A stretch of DNA of 64,000 nt from an uncultured Bacteroides sp. (GCF_963675905.1 NZ_OY780936.1:3171946-3235945), one strand, 5' to 3'; shown: positions 9,918 through 19,742, counted from the stretch's first letter. The notes: a model not told the origin generated them from the sequence alone. Program-made: numbers and translations.

Positions 9918-11075
9918 TTAATATGCTTTTTCTTTCTTGAAATCTTTATATTTTCCTCCAAATATCTGGTATTTACGGAATTCACATTCTAAAGATCCAT
10001 TGAAAAGTGGAATCTTGCGAGAAGGCTTCAATCCAATCTGATCAAAACACTCTTCACGATAACTTAAAATCCATGCATCCTGATCAGTAAAGGCATGTTT
10101 CAAGCGCTCACCAATCATTTGATACAATCCCAATAAATCACGAGTAGAGATACGTTCACCATAAGGAGGATTCATAACTATAACCGATTTTTCCTTTGGT
10201 TGTTCAAACTGTTGGAAAGGTTGTAATTTTAAGATAATTTCCTTAGATAAACCTGCAGCCTTTACATTATTGATTGCAATCTCGTGAGCCTGAGGATTAT
10301 TGTCATAACCGAATACTTTATGGTCAAACTCACGTTCCTGAGAATCATCATTGTAGATATTATCAAACATTTCCTGATCAAAGTCTTTCCATCTTTCGAA
10401 TGCAAACTCTTTACGGAAAACACCCGGTGCAATGTTGCGGGCAATAAGTGCAGCTTCAATAGGAATAGTTCCTGATCCACACATTGGGTCAATTAAATCA
10501 CATTGTCCATGCCAGCCTGTCATCAAAATCATTCCCGCTGCAAGCACTTCGTTTAAAGGAGCTTCAACAGCTTCCTGACGATAACCTCTACGATGAAGAG
10601 ATTCACCAGAAGAGTCTAACGAAAGGGTACATTTATTTTGTGCAATATGAATATTCAAAAGAACATCAGGCTTATTGATACGTACAGAAGGACGTTTGCC
10701 ATTTAAATCTTTGAAATAGTCTACAATAGCATCTTTTACTTTGTACGCTACAAACTTTGAATGACGAAACTCTTCGCTAAAAACAACTGCATCAACAGCA
10801 AAAGTTTTATCTGCATCAAGGTACTCTTCCCAATTAATTTTTTTAATCTGATTGTATACCTCATCAGCATCCTTAGCGTTAAAGTGTTTGATAGGTTTTA
10901 AAATACGAATCGCAGTACGCAAACAAAAATTTGCACGATACATCATTTCTTTATCACCAGAGAAGGAGACCATACGTCTGCCAATCTGTACATCATTTGC
11001 TCCTAAATTAGTTAATTCTTCAGCTAAGACTTCTTCCAACCCCTGGAAAGTTTTTGCTATAAGTTCAAATTGCAT
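9918..11075 (-). CDS. THUMP-domain class I SAM-dependent RNA methyltransferase (RlmL N-domain/YpsC-like)
   Basis: At 385 residues it has an N-terminal THUMP RNA-binding region (about 50-150), then a Rossmann methyltransferase with DPMCGSGTIPIEAALIA near residue 190 and the catalytic NPPY motif (VMNPPYGER) near residue 300. NPPY enzymes methylate exocyclic amines, and close relatives make m2G in 23S rRNA. It corresponds to the N-terminal half of E. coli RlmL without the RlmK half. It is the second gene of the cysE operon. Confidence 0.88.
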   Translation of the reverse strand: MQFELIAKTFQGLEEVLAEELTNLGANDVQIGRRMVSFSGDKEMMYRANFCLRTAIRILKPIKHFNAKDADEVYNQIKKINWEEYLDADKTFAVDAVVFSEEFRHSKFVAYKVKDAIVDYFKDLNGKRPSVRINKPDVLLNIHIAQNKCTLSLDSSGESLHRRGYRQEAVEAPLNEVLAAGMILMTGWHGQCDLIDPMCGSGTIPIEAALIARNIAPGVFRKEFAFERWKDFDQEMFDNIYNDDSQEREFDHKVFGYDNNPQAHEIAINNVKAAGLSKEIILKLQPFQQFEQPKEKSVIVMNPPYGERISTRDLLGLYQMIGERLKHAFTDQDAWILSYREECFDQIGLKPSRKIPLFNGSLECEFRKYQIFGGKYKDFKKEKAY

Positions 11076-11091
11076 ATATTATTTTTAAAAT

Positions 11092-11991
11092 TTATTTTTT
11101 TGCTTTTGTTTGTACCAGTCTTGCTCCCGGCGGAACATCTTCAGTTACCCATATATTACCTCCAACAGTAGCCCCTTTTCCAACAATTATACGTCCCAGA
11201 ATAGTAGCGTTAGAGTATACAATAACATCATCTTCAAGAATAGGATGACGTGGAATTCCTTTGATAGGATTACCATCTTTATCAAGTGGGAAGCTTTTAG
11301 CACCAAGAGTTACACCTTGATAGAGTTTCACGTTATTGCCAATGATACTGGTTGCACCAATTACTACACCCGTTCCGTGGTCTATAGTAAAATAAGATCC
11401 AATCTGCGCTCCGGGATGTATATCAATACCTGTTTCAGAATGAGCCATTTCTGTAATGATACGAGGAATTAAAGGAACTCCAAGTTTCAACAATTCATGA
11501 GCGATTCTGTAATTTGTAATGGCTTTAATAGCAGGATAGCAGCAAATTACTTCTCCAAAGCTTTGCGCAGCAGGGTCACCATTATACGCAGCTTCAACAT
11601 CAGTAGCCAAAGTACGGCGTAACTGAGGTAATAGTCCAATAAGCTTAGCAGCTAAATCTGCAGCTTTTGCCTGTTTAGATTCAGTATCCTCTGTACATTC
11701 TTCTGAAGCACCAAAACATAAACCAGCCATTATTTGCTTTGTAAGCAAACCAAAAAGCTTTTCAATATTTACTCCGATGTGATAATTGATAGTGCGGCTA
11801 TTCACCGTTGAGTTTCCAAAATAACCTGGAAAAAGAATCGCACGCGAAAGCTCTATAATATCTTGAAGAATCTTAGCAGAAGGAAGCGGTTCTCCATCTT
11901 TATGCTGATGCATCAATCCTTTATATGATTCGCTTTCCGAAAGCTCATCAACAGCTTGTGTCAGAATGTGAGTAAAATTCATTGGACTCAT
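11092..11991 (-). CDS. cysE: Serine O-acetyltransferase (EpsC/CysE type)
   Basis: This enzyme acetylates L-serine with acetyl-CoA, the first committed step of cysteine synthesis. The 299-residue protein has an alpha-helical N-terminal half and a C-terminal left-handed beta-helix of hexapeptide repeats starting at DIHPGAQIGSYFTIDHGTG (catalytic His in the DHGTG motif). It is the promoter-proximal gene of a six-gene transcript. The N-terminal extension relative to E. coli CysE is typical of the EpsC group. Confidence 0.93.
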   Translation of the reverse strand: MSPMNFTHILTQAVDELSESESYKGLMHQHKDGEPLPSAKILQDIIELSRAILFPGYFGNSTVNSRTINYHIGVNIEKLFGLLTKQIMAGLCFGASEECTEDTESKQAKAADLAAKLIGLLPQLRRTLATDVEAAYNGDPAAQSFGEVICCYPAIKAITNYRIAHELLKLGVPLIPRIITEMAHSETGIDIHPGAQIGSYFTIDHGTGVVIGATSIIGNNVKLYQGVTLGAKSFPLDKDGNPIKGIPRHPILEDDVIVYSNATILGRIIVGKGATVGGNIWVTEDVPPGARLVQTKAKK

Positions 11992-12018
11992 AAGTAATCC
12001 CTACTATTTATAACTGCG

Positions 12019-12026
12019 CAAAGTTA
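12019..12026 (-). promoter_or_regulatory. -7 promoter box for the cysE operon
   Basis: Leftward TAACTTTG matches TAnnTTTG, 27 bases before the cysE ATG. No terminator is visible between here and the yqaA end, so it probably drives all six genes. Confidence 0.6.
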
Positions 12027-12174
12027 GGAATTATTGCCAATAATACAATGAATTAGCTTTGAAATCTCACGTTTATTAATAATTGAACAGCATTACCCTA
12101 TTTCTTAATTTTCTTCTGTAAGAAAGTAAGGGCAGAACAAATATCCATAAAGTATTTTTAGGGTAAACAAAAAG

Positions 12175-12217
12175 AACCGGCAATCAATGCTTTTTTATAA
12201 GCAATTGATTGCCGGTT
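12175..12217 (-). terminator. Rho-independent terminator of miaB
   Basis: The arms AACCGGCAATCAAT and ATTGATTGCCGGTT form a strong stem (one-base bulge). Read leftward it is followed by CTTTTTG. It lies about 30 bases past the miaB stop and insulates the cysE promoter. Confidence 0.85.
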
Positions 12218-12248
12218 TATATTATGCTATTATTCTAGTAAATATGAA

Positions 12249-13616
12249 TTATTCAGCCAGCACACCTTTAAGGGTAGCAGAGCTTGCTTCATTGATTGTG
12301 ACCTTAACAAAATCACCAATTCTATGATTTCCTCTGTCAAATACAACCACACGGTTCTGTTCTGTTCTACCAACAAGCTGTTCGCGAGAACGTTTAGAAA
12401 CACCTTCTACCAAGACTTCATAAGTATTGCCAATACAGCGTTTATTGCTTTCAGCCGATAGTTGATTCTGTAATTCTATAATCTCATTTAATCGGGCCAC
12501 CTTCACCTCTTCAGGCACATTGTCTTCCAAATTTTTAGAAGCGTAAGTTCCTGGTCGTTCAGAATATTTAAACATGAAAGCAGAATCATAAGCACATTCT
12601 CTCATTAAAGAAAGAGACTCCTGATGATCTTCTTCTGTTTCAGAATGGAAACCAGAGAAAATATCGGTAGACAATCCACAATCGGGAATAATTCTCTTTA
12701 TTGCAGCTACTCTTTCCAGATACCACTCACGGTTATATTTCCGGTTCATGAGCTTCAATATTCTTGAGCTTCCACTTTGAACAGGCAAATGAATATGTTT
12801 ACATACATTTGGTACCTGAGCAATAACTTCCAATGTTTCATCGCTCATATCCTTTGGATGAGAAGTTGTGAAACGTACACGTATATTTGGAACAGCTTCA
12901 GCCACGGTACGAAGTAGCATAGGAAAAGTAATAGTTTCGCCAGCCTTTTCAAAACAATATGAATTCACATTCTGTCCCAGTAATGTAACTTCTTTATAAC
13001 CTTTTGCAGCTAAATCACGCACTTCATTAAGAATACTTTCCACATCCCTGCTACGCTCACGTCCACGGGTATAAGGAACAATACAATAAGTGCAGAAATT
13101 ATTGCAGCCACGCATAATCGAAACAAATCCTGAAATATGATTACCACAAATACGAGAAGGTATTACATCGCGGTAAGTTTCAGTAGTAGAAAGTTCTACA
13201 TTCATGGCCTTTTCACCTGTTTCAACAGAAGCGATTAGTTCGGGTAAAGTTAAATAGGCATCCGGACCAACGACAAGATCAACGTGATGATTTTCTATCA
13301 AATCATCTTTTACTCTTTCCGCCATACAGCCTAATACACCAACAATAAGATGTTTCTTTTTCTTCTTTAAAGAATAAAAGAATTCCAGACGATTAAGAAT
13401 CTTTTGTTCAGCGTTATCACGAATTGAACAAGTATTCATAAAAACAGCATCCGCTTCTTCCAGGGTTTCACACACATTGTACCCTGCCATCTTCATAACT
13501 GACGCAATTACCTCGCTATCTGCCACATTCATCTGACAGCCATACGTTTCGATAAACAATTTTTTGTTCTCAAAATCAGTTGCAGATTTAAAGTCTGCTC
13601 CTGTTACTTCATTCAT
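12249..13616 (-). CDS. miaB: tRNA-2-methylthio-N6-dimethylallyladenosine synthase MiaB
   Basis: This radical SAM methylthiotransferase adds a methylthio group to i6A37 of tRNA. The MTTase domain begins with LFIETYGCQMN, with its cluster cysteines in YGCQMN, MNTCSIRDNA and GVLGCMAERV. The radical SAM motif CNNFCTYC lies mid-protein, and a TRAM domain forms the C-terminus. A frame extends up to 13664, but the -7 promoter box at 13642-13649 lies inside that extension, so I place the start at ATG 13616 (MNEVTGADFK), giving 455 residues. Confidence 0.95.
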   Translation of the reverse strand: MNEVTGADFKSATDFENKKLFIETYGCQMNVADSEVIASVMKMAGYNVCETLEEADAVFMNTCSIRDNAEQKILNRLEFFYSLKKKKKHLIVGVLGCMAERVKDDLIENHHVDLVVGPDAYLTLPELIASVETGEKAMNVELSTTETYRDVIPSRICGNHISGFVSIMRGCNNFCTYCIVPYTRGRERSRDVESILNEVRDLAAKGYKEVTLLGQNVNSYCFEKAGETITFPMLLRTVAEAVPNIRVRFTTSHPKDMSDETLEVIAQVPNVCKHIHLPVQSGSSRILKLMNRKYNREWYLERVAAIKRIIPDCGLSTDIFSGFHSETEEDHQESLSLMRECAYDSAFMFKYSERPGTYASKNLEDNVPEEVKVARLNEIIELQNQLSAESNKRCIGNTYEVLVEGVSKRSREQLVGRTEQNRVVVFDRGNHRIGDFVKVTINEASSATLKGVLAE

Positions 13617-13641
13617 AATCTTACAATTTAAAATTTGGACG

Positions 13642-13649
13642 CAAAGATA
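13642..13649 (-). promoter_or_regulatory. -7 promoter box that fixes the miaB start
   Basis: Leftward TATCTTTG is a full match to TAnnTTTG. Transcription would begin near 13638, downstream of the alternative start at 13664. Confidence 0.7.
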
Positions 13650-13900
13650 CGTCTTCTTAACCAATTACGTAGTGCGGCACTTAAAAAAAATGCATAAACT
13701 TGCATTTATAAGGAATTCTTAAAAAGAATTATAAAAAATCCTCATCTTCATATTCTGTATATTAGTGGAAAAAACAAGTTAACAGAACAATTAACTACCA
13801 TAGTATTAGTTAGTTAATATTGTAACAAACACAAAGAAACGAAACACTTAAAAAGACTCTTTTTTAGAACGATTTCTGTAATACTATCAATTTAAATTCA

Positions 13901-13908
13901 TATCTTTG
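13901..13908 (+). promoter_or_regulatory. -7 promoter box for the small membrane protein gene
   Basis: TATCTTTG, a full TAnnTTTG match, lies 22 bases before the ATG at 13931. It probably also drives the CoA-transferase gene, which begins 40 bases after the small gene. Confidence 0.65.
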
Positions 13909-13930
13909 AAAACTAAATTTAAATATAATC

Positions 13931-14356
13931 ATGGATGATTTTCTTCAATACATAATTGTTGTTGTTGCAGTTATTGCAGCAATAGTAAGCAAAATCCGTA
14001 CACAGGAGAAGGCAGATAATGATAAAAATAATAAGAAGCCTACAGTAGTTCCATCAGAACCGGAGAATAAAAAAGGAAATACAGTTTTAGATAACTGGGA
14101 AAAATGGTTCGAAGCTGATGAGACTAAGGTTACTCCGTTAAAACAGGAACCTGTAAATGTAGCCATTCATCCGTCTCCGAAAAAGCCAGATCTTTCAACT
14201 GCAAACAAACAAACCGCAACTGCTGACTATAAAGAAAAAGAAGATATTTCTCTAAAGAATGAAATACTAGAAAATGCTCCCGACATCCAGCTTAATACAG
14301 TAGAGGATGTGCGCCGGGCTATTATTTATTCAGAAATAATTAAAAGAAAATACTAG
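13931..14356 (+). CDS. Small single-span membrane protein of unknown function
   Basis: A 141-residue protein with one N-terminal hydrophobic segment (residues about 5-20), a long polar low-complexity stretch rich in Lys, Glu, Asn and Pro, and a short C-terminal block EDVRRAIIYSEIIKRKY that looks like a conserved helix. I recognise no characterised family. The N-terminal anchor plus charged linker suggests an inner-membrane protein with a cytoplasmic tail ending in a docking helix; this is inference. Its own promoter box and 40-base spacing to the CoA-transferase suggest co-transcription. Confidence 0.75.
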   Translation: MDDFLQYIIVVVAVIAAIVSKIRTQEKADNDKNNKKPTVVPSEPENKKGNTVLDNWEKWFEADETKVTPLKQEPVNVAIHPSPKKPDLSTANKQTATADYKEKEDISLKNEILENAPDIQLNTVEDVRRAIIYSEIIKRKY

Positions 14357-14396
14357 CAAAAGAATTTATCTAACTTGAAATTATACTATTGAAATT

Positions 14397-15899
14397 ATGT
14401 CATTAAAGTTTATTACCGCAGAAGAAGCTGCCAGCTTCGTTAAAGATGGAGATAACGTTGGATTCAGTGGATTTACACCTGCAGGTGCACCAAAAGCTAT
14501 ACCAGCTGCTATTGCAGAAAGAGCGATAGCCGAGCATGAAAAAGGAAATCCTTTCAGTATTGGAGTACTTACAGGAGCATCTTCAGGAGATTCTCTTGAT
14601 GGTGCACTTACCAGAGCCAAAGCAATTAAGTTCCGTGCTCCATACCAAACAAACAAATCTATGAGAAACGCCATTAATATAGGAGAGATAGATTATCAGG
14701 ATCTTCATCTTTCTGAAATGGCACAACAGGTTCGTTACGGTTTCATGGGAAAAGTAAATGTAGCTATCATTGAAGCTTGTGAAGTAACCGAAGATGGAAA
14801 AATATATCTGACTACTGCCGGTGGAAATGTTCCTACATATTGCCGCTTAGCCGATAAAATTCTTATTGAACTAAACAGTCATCATAGTAAAGGACTGATA
14901 GGTATGCACGATATGTATGAGCCTTTGGATCCTCCTTACAGAAAAGAACTGGCTGTATATACTCCATCAACCCGCATCGGTCTTCCATACGTACAAGTTG
15001 ATCCTGCAAAAATCGTTGGTGTTGTTGAAACTAATACTCCTGATGAAGCACGTGGCTTTGATCCTGCCGATGAAATAACTACTCAAATTGGAAATAACGT
15101 AGCAGCTTTTCTGGCAAAAGAATTAAAAGCCGGACGTATTCCTTCTACTTTCCTTCCACTTCAATCGGGTGTAGGTAATGTAGCTAATGCAGTTTTAGGA
15201 GCATTGGGAAAAGATATGGATGTACCTGCATTCGAGATGTACACTGAAGTTATTCAGGATTCTGTTATCGACTTAATGTTGCAAGGAAGAATTAAATTCG
15301 GAAGTTGCTGCTCGTTAACATTAACAGATGAATGCTTGCAAACCATTTATAATAATATCGATTTCTTCAAGGATAAAATAGTTATGCGCCCTGCTGAAAT
15401 TTCAAATAACCCTGAAATTATACGTCGTCTGGGAGTTATCAGTATAAACACTGCTATTGAAGTAGATATTTATGGAAACGTGAACTCTACCCATATTGGC
15501 GGAACAAAGATGATGAATGGTATTGGTGGTTCTGGAGACTTTACCCGTAATGCTTATATGTCTATCTTTACTTGTCCATCTGTTGCCAAAGGAGGAAACA
15601 TCAGTGCTATTGTTCCAATGGTATCTCATTGTGATCACAGCGAACACTCTGTTAACATTATTATCACTGAGTTAGGAGTAGCCGACCTGAGAGGTAAGAG
15701 TCCGATGCAAAAAGCAGAGGCAATCATTGAAAACTGCGTTCATCCTGATTACAAACAACTTCTTTGGGATTATCTTAAATTTGCCGGAGAAGGACATAAG
15801 GGACATACTCCTCACCGTATTGATGCAGCTCTTGCATTCCATGTTGCATTGGCAAAGAAGGGAGATATGAAAGCTGTAAACTGGGCTGATTACGAATAG
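14397..15899 (+). CDS. Acetyl-CoA hydrolase/transferase family: succinate (acetate/propionate) CoA-transferase
   Basis: A 500-residue class I CoA-transferase of the AarC/Cat1 type. The predicted catalytic Glu is E284 in MYTEVIQD, matching Glu294 of the 505-residue Acetobacter AarC. Family members move CoA between succinate and acetate or propionate. In propionate-forming Bacteroidetes this step couples propionyl-CoA release to succinate activation, which is the likely role here. Exact acyl preference cannot be read from sequence. A strong terminator follows. Confidence 0.9.
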   Translation: MSLKFITAEEAASFVKDGDNVGFSGFTPAGAPKAIPAAIAERAIAEHEKGNPFSIGVLTGASSGDSLDGALTRAKAIKFRAPYQTNKSMRNAINIGEIDYQDLHLSEMAQQVRYGFMGKVNVAIIEACEVTEDGKIYLTTAGGNVPTYCRLADKILIELNSHHSKGLIGMHDMYEPLDPPYRKELAVYTPSTRIGLPYVQVDPAKIVGVVETNTPDEARGFDPADEITTQIGNNVAAFLAKELKAGRIPSTFLPLQSGVGNVANAVLGALGKDMDVPAFEMYTEVIQDSVIDLMLQGRIKFGSCCSLTLTDECLQTIYNNIDFFKDKIVMRPAEISNNPEIIRRLGVISINTAIEVDIYGNVNSTHIGGTKMMNGIGGSGDFTRNAYMSIFTCPSVAKGGNISAIVPMVSHCDHSEHSVNIIITELGVADLRGKSPMQKAEAIIENCVHPDYKQLLWDYLKFAGEGHKGHTPHRIDAALAFHVALAKKGDMKAVNWADYE

Positions 15900-15921
15900 T
15901 ATTTAAACGATTTATATTTAT

Positions 15922-15950
15922 GAGGGCGCCCAAAAAGGGTGCCCTCTTTT
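15922..15950 (+). terminator. Rho-independent terminator of the CoA-transferase gene
   Basis: The arms GAGGGCGCCC and GGGTGCCCTC enclose a five-A loop and are followed by TTTTATTT. Confidence 0.9.
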
Positions 15951-16482
15951 ATTTGCGCGGAATTATTCTTCTTTTTTCTGTATATATAGGGGGTGAAATA
16001 AAAAAGCCCGCGGCTTATAATCAACCAATTAGCTCAAAAAGTAAAACGGATTGTCAGAAAACTTCCTTTATAGTTTCTCTGAAAAATAGAAAGTACGAGT
16101 TAAAAAGTGTTTCATGATTGATTTTAAGCACTATACAAGGGGATAAAAAAGAACTAAATTTCTGGCATTTTTATATAATATTACAAATTAGACCAATAAA
16201 AAGCTCTTGAAAAGTGGAAAAAGCTATTTATACAGTTAATCTATTATAAGTACCCACTTAATATACAATAATTTAGGATAATAAATTAATTATGTAAAAC
16301 ATTAAAAACCAAATCAAGAATAGATTACATACAAAAAGACCAAGTAATACTACAATAAATCTCTCTATTTTAGTAGCTTTTCATACTTATAAAAAATGAT
16401 ATCTTATTTTTTGGACAGCCCCATTTTATCCCTTAGGTTTTCAACAAAATAAAAATGCTTCTTTCATTTCAGGCAATTGTTT
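15951..16482. other. Non-coding AT-rich gap
   Basis: About 530 bases between the CoA-transferase terminator and the 3' end of dacB. It holds a small GC-rich hairpin (AAGCCCGCGGCTT, about 16007-16019) and no convincing gene, promoter or remnant. Confidence 0.6.
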
Positions 16483-17883
16483 CTATTCACAAAGCAATTC
16501 ACAGACTTTATCCTGAAATGCTCTTGCTTTAGCGGTTACCATAACATTCTGATTAATAATAGAGAAAGCAATTATATGGCCGTTGGATGCTGTGGCATAA
16601 CCGGCCAATGAACTTACACCTGTTACCGATCCGGTTTTAGCATGCACATTTTTATATGCTTTGCCTTCTTTCATTCGTCCGCCGAGCGTTCCGTCCACTC
16701 CGGCAATTGGTAAAGCAGGATATAATTCATCAAAAATTGACTTCTGTGAATAGGCATATTTCAGATAAGCAACCAGCAATTCAGGAGAAACATAATTATA
16801 TAATGAAACTCCACAGCCATCAACCAGATTATAATCCTTGGGATTGAGTCCTAGTTCAGAAATAACTCTTTGAATTACTTTCACTCCATCTTCGCGACTC
16901 AGATGCTTTTTGCCAGATTCCTTCGCTGCTGTGTTATAAAGTATTGCTTCGGCAGAAAGGTTATCACTATTCTTCATGGCACGCTGAAGAACCATACTAA
17001 AGGGATGAGAAAGTCGGGCAAAGAATATAGCTGATGAATCCTTAGGAAGTTCGCCATATACATAGCCGGGAAGTTGAATTCCTTCCTCTTTTGCTCTTTC
17101 CATGAAGGTATGCATAAAAAAATTGGCAGAGTTAGATACAGTTATTCGCAAACGTTTTGCCGACTGCACATTTCCCGTAACCAGAATATTATTCTCCTTT
17201 TCCATCCAATTGCGGGAAGCATCCAGAGCTTCTTTCTCCGGATTATTACTTACCGTTTGATTTTTAATTGTATAATATGAGGAAGCCGGAGTGCAAACTA
17301 ACTCTGCAGGTTCTCCCTTTTTCCTTGGTTTAGCATAGATCTCAACATATCCTTTCTGAAGCATTAAGGGGGATATTTCCGGTTGAAAAGAATAGGGTGC
17401 ATCATCCCACGACCAGCCTGCACCCCAATATAGAGAGTCGGTCATAGAAACATCTGCAATAAACTTACCGGATACTGCTTTTATGCCCGACTGACTAAGC
17501 ATTCTTATCAACCCGTTCATGCTGGGATCAATAAACTCTGAATCGAGTCCTCCTACCAGATAAAGGTCTCCATGCAGAATGCCATTTCTTATTTCGCCGG
17601 TATGGTAAAATGTTGTAGAAAAGAAATGGTCCGGTCCAAGAACTGAAAGTCCGGTTATTGCCGTAATCAGTTTTTGAATGGAAGCCGGACGATAAAGTTT
17701 ATTTTCCTGATAAGTATAAAGGGACTTGCCATCTGTAAGATCGTAAACAGCAATACCGACTTCAGACGTTTTTAAGAAATCTTCTTCCAAAAGTTTATCG
17801 AGTTTTGCCTTCAGTTCAGGCTGTGCAAAGACTAGTATTTGACAAAAGAACACAAAAAACAATATGGAAAAAGTACGTTTCAT
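16483..17883 (-). CDS. dacB: D-alanyl-D-alanine carboxypeptidase/endopeptidase, PBP4 (S13) family
   Basis: A 466-residue exported low-molecular-weight penicillin-binding protein that trims peptidoglycan stem peptides or crosslinks in the periplasm. All three active-site motifs are visible: SIQK (Ser68, Lys71), SDN (306-308) and KTG (416-418), with the long insertion between the first two that is typical of PBP4. The signal peptide ends around VFAQ (residue 21). Its ATG overlaps the lpdA stop by one base. Confidence 0.93.
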   Translation of the reverse strand: MKRTFSILFFVFFCQILVFAQPELKAKLDKLLEEDFLKTSEVGIAVYDLTDGKSLYTYQENKLYRPASIQKLITAITGLSVLGPDHFFSTTFYHTGEIRNGILHGDLYLVGGLDSEFIDPSMNGLIRMLSQSGIKAVSGKFIADVSMTDSLYWGAGWSWDDAPYSFQPEISPLMLQKGYVEIYAKPRKKGEPAELVCTPASSYYTIKNQTVSNNPEKEALDASRNWMEKENNILVTGNVQSAKRLRITVSNSANFFMHTFMERAKEEGIQLPGYVYGELPKDSSAIFFARLSHPFSMVLQRAMKNSDNLSAEAILYNTAAKESGKKHLSREDGVKVIQRVISELGLNPKDYNLVDGCGVSLYNYVSPELLVAYLKYAYSQKSIFDELYPALPIAGVDGTLGGRMKEGKAYKNVHAKTGSVTGVSSLAGYATASNGHIIAFSIINQNVMVTAKARAFQDKVCELLCE

Positions 17884-19226
17884 TATAAAGCCTCCTTAAA
17901 TATTTCGCCAACAGTAGGATGTGGAAAAACAAAACGTTTCCATTCCTCCGTTTTTAATCCCAATTCAACTGCCATCACTGCAAGAGTTATAATCTCAGAT
18001 GCAGGATTACCATAAACATGAACACCAAGAACGGTATCATCTTCGCCAATCAGCATTTTGCACATTCCGTTTACTCCTTCATTTTCGGCAACGAATCTGC
18101 CGGAGAATGCCATTGGGAGTTTAATAGATTTATATGCAATACCTGCCGATTGCAGACTCTCTTCTGTTTGTCCCACTCCGGCTATTTCCGGATTGGTATA
18201 AACCACACCGGGAATTGCACGATAACTCATTTTATCTTGTTTTCCAAGAATATGATGAACAGCAACCTCTGCTTCCCGAACTGCTGTGTGAGCAAGAAGA
18301 GAGAATCCTGTTAAATCACCGCAAACATAAACACTTTCTACAGAAGATTGCATGTATTCGTCAACTTTAATGCATCTGCGTTCAGTTCTTTCGAGGGAAA
18401 GATTCTCCAAACCGAAGCCTTCAGTAACAGGTCGGCGACCCACACTCATTAAAATTTTTTCGGCTGTAATACTTCCTTTGCCTTCCTGATTCTCGAATAT
18501 AACAGTTGCCCCATTTTCGGCATTCTCAAACGCCAGCACTTTTGTACTAATAAGGAACTTAATCCCTTTCTTTGCATAATCAGCCCGTAGTAAAGCAGAA
18601 AGTTCTTTATCCATTCCACCCAGAATCTCATCAAGCATCTCAATAACGGTGACTTCTACTCCCAGACTATTGAAAAAAGAGGCAAATTCCATTCCTATTA
18701 CACCACCGCCCACGATAGCCAAAGAAGAAGGAAGTTCTTTATTTTCGAGGGCATCCCGGTGAGTCCAGAAGTTTATCTGATCTACTCCCGAAATAGGAGG
18801 AATAAATGTTTCGGAGCCAGTGCAAAGAATCAGATTATTGCATTCGTAAGTCTCGTCATTGCATTGAACCGTGCTTTTATTAATTACTTTTGCTTCACCG
18901 TTTATAATTGTAACATTGTTGGTTGTGAGTTTTGATTTTACTCCAAGCACCAGTTTACGAACCACCTTAGACTTCCGGGCAATAATCTTACTTAAATCGA
19001 AAGAAGATTCAGGAACAGTTACGCCATACTTTGAGGCATGACGCGCATAATCATAAACTTTAGCCGAATACAGTAATGTCTTGGTAGGAATACAACCTTC
19101 GTTCAGGCATACGCCGCCTAGATTTTGTTTCTCAAAAAGGACTACGTTCAATCCTTCCTTTCCGGCAAGTTCGGCAGCTGTATATCCTGCCGGACCTCCT
19201 CCAATAATAGCAACATCGTATTTCAT
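17883..19226 (-). CDS. lpdA: Dihydrolipoyl dehydrogenase (E3)
   Basis: This FAD enzyme reoxidises dihydrolipoamide of 2-oxoacid dehydrogenases or the glycine cleavage H-protein, using NAD. The 447-residue protein has the FAD site GGGPAGYTAAELA at the N-terminus, the redox disulphide in GGVCLNEGCIPTK (about residues 38-50), a second Rossmann motif AIVGGGVIGMEFASF, and the C-terminal His-Glu pair in FVFPHPTVGEIF. No E1, E2 or gcv genes are nearby, so its partner complex is encoded elsewhere. It lies 24 bases after the PH-like gene and is fused tightly to dacB. Confidence 0.94.
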   Translation of the reverse strand: MKYDVAIIGGGPAGYTAAELAGKEGLNVVLFEKQNLGGVCLNEGCIPTKTLLYSAKVYDYARHASKYGVTVPESSFDLSKIIARKSKVVRKLVLGVKSKLTTNNVTIINGEAKVINKSTVQCNDETYECNNLILCTGSETFIPPISGVDQINFWTHRDALENKELPSSLAIVGGGVIGMEFASFFNSLGVEVTVIEMLDEILGGMDKELSALLRADYAKKGIKFLISTKVLAFENAENGATVIFENQEGKGSITAEKILMSVGRRPVTEGFGLENLSLERTERRCIKVDEYMQSSVESVYVCGDLTGFSLLAHTAVREAEVAVHHILGKQDKMSYRAIPGVVYTNPEIAGVGQTEESLQSAGIAYKSIKLPMAFSGRFVAENEGVNGMCKMLIGEDDTVLGVHVYGNPASEIITLAVMAVELGLKTEEWKRFVFPHPTVGEIFKEAL

Positions 19227-19250
19227 AGTAGTTGATCGGTAATGGTTAAT

Positions 19251-19658
19251 TTATTCTTTATTTGTCAGTAATTGAAACAACTCTGCTTTCTTTTCCTTTG
19301 CAGGAAGCAGAGAATAATATTCTTTTTTGTGTTTTATCAATATAAATTTTGTGACGGCAATTCCCGCAAGCTTTAATGAATAAAGTTCATCAATAGATTC
19401 AATTTCATCAATCGGAATAATTCTCTTTTTAAAAAATCTGCCCTGCGAAATTATAAGGACACGCTCGGGAGTTATTGTATATGTTGTATGAAGTACTTTT
19501 TCAACCATATAAATCACCCACAATGTGAACAAAGCTCCGGCAATAAAACTTTTATCCACAAAAAAGGTAATCACTAATCCTAATAACAGAACAAAATAGA
19601 TGTAATGATACCAAACTATCCGTGCCCGAAATACTTTATTCATTATGATGTTTATCAT
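19251..19658 (-). CDS. PH-like domain membrane protein
   Basis: A 135-residue protein with two adjacent hydrophobic segments (about residues 15-55) followed by a bacterial PH-like domain (TITPERVLIISQGRFFKKRIIPIDEIESI). The architecture resembles YdbS/DUF304 proteins, whose role is unclear. Start choice is open between ATG 19658 and ATG 19643 (MNKVFRAR). It heads a short leftward operon with lpdA and dacB. A TTATCCACA sequence inside it looks like a DnaA box but is probably chance. Confidence 0.7.
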   Translation of the reverse strand: MINIIMNKVFRARIVWYHYIYFVLLLGLVITFFVDKSFIAGALFTLWVIYMVEKVLHTTYTITPERVLIISQGRFFKKRIIPIDEIESIDELYSLKLAGIAVTKFILIKHKKEYYSLLPAKEKKAELFQLLTNKE

Positions 19659-19742
19659 TTATAATTGTCAATTATCCGAGCCGCAATTTACTAATTTTAT
19701 TAATTATTGAGCGGGAAAAGTACAATTAAAAAAGTTATTTTG

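Noticed and set aside
13931-14356. Toxin-antitoxin or phage gene interpretation of the small membrane protein
   Set aside because: It has its own housekeeping-type promoter and is linked to a metabolic gene; no partner ORF or toxin-like motif is visible.
15920-16117. Open frame of 65 codons starting inside the CoA-transferase terminator
   Set aside because: Its start lies in the terminator stem, it has no promoter, and the sequence is of low complexity; it is most likely chance.
19551-19560. TTATCCACA, a DnaA-box match
   Set aside because: A single copy inside a coding region; expected by chance about once or twice in a window of this size.
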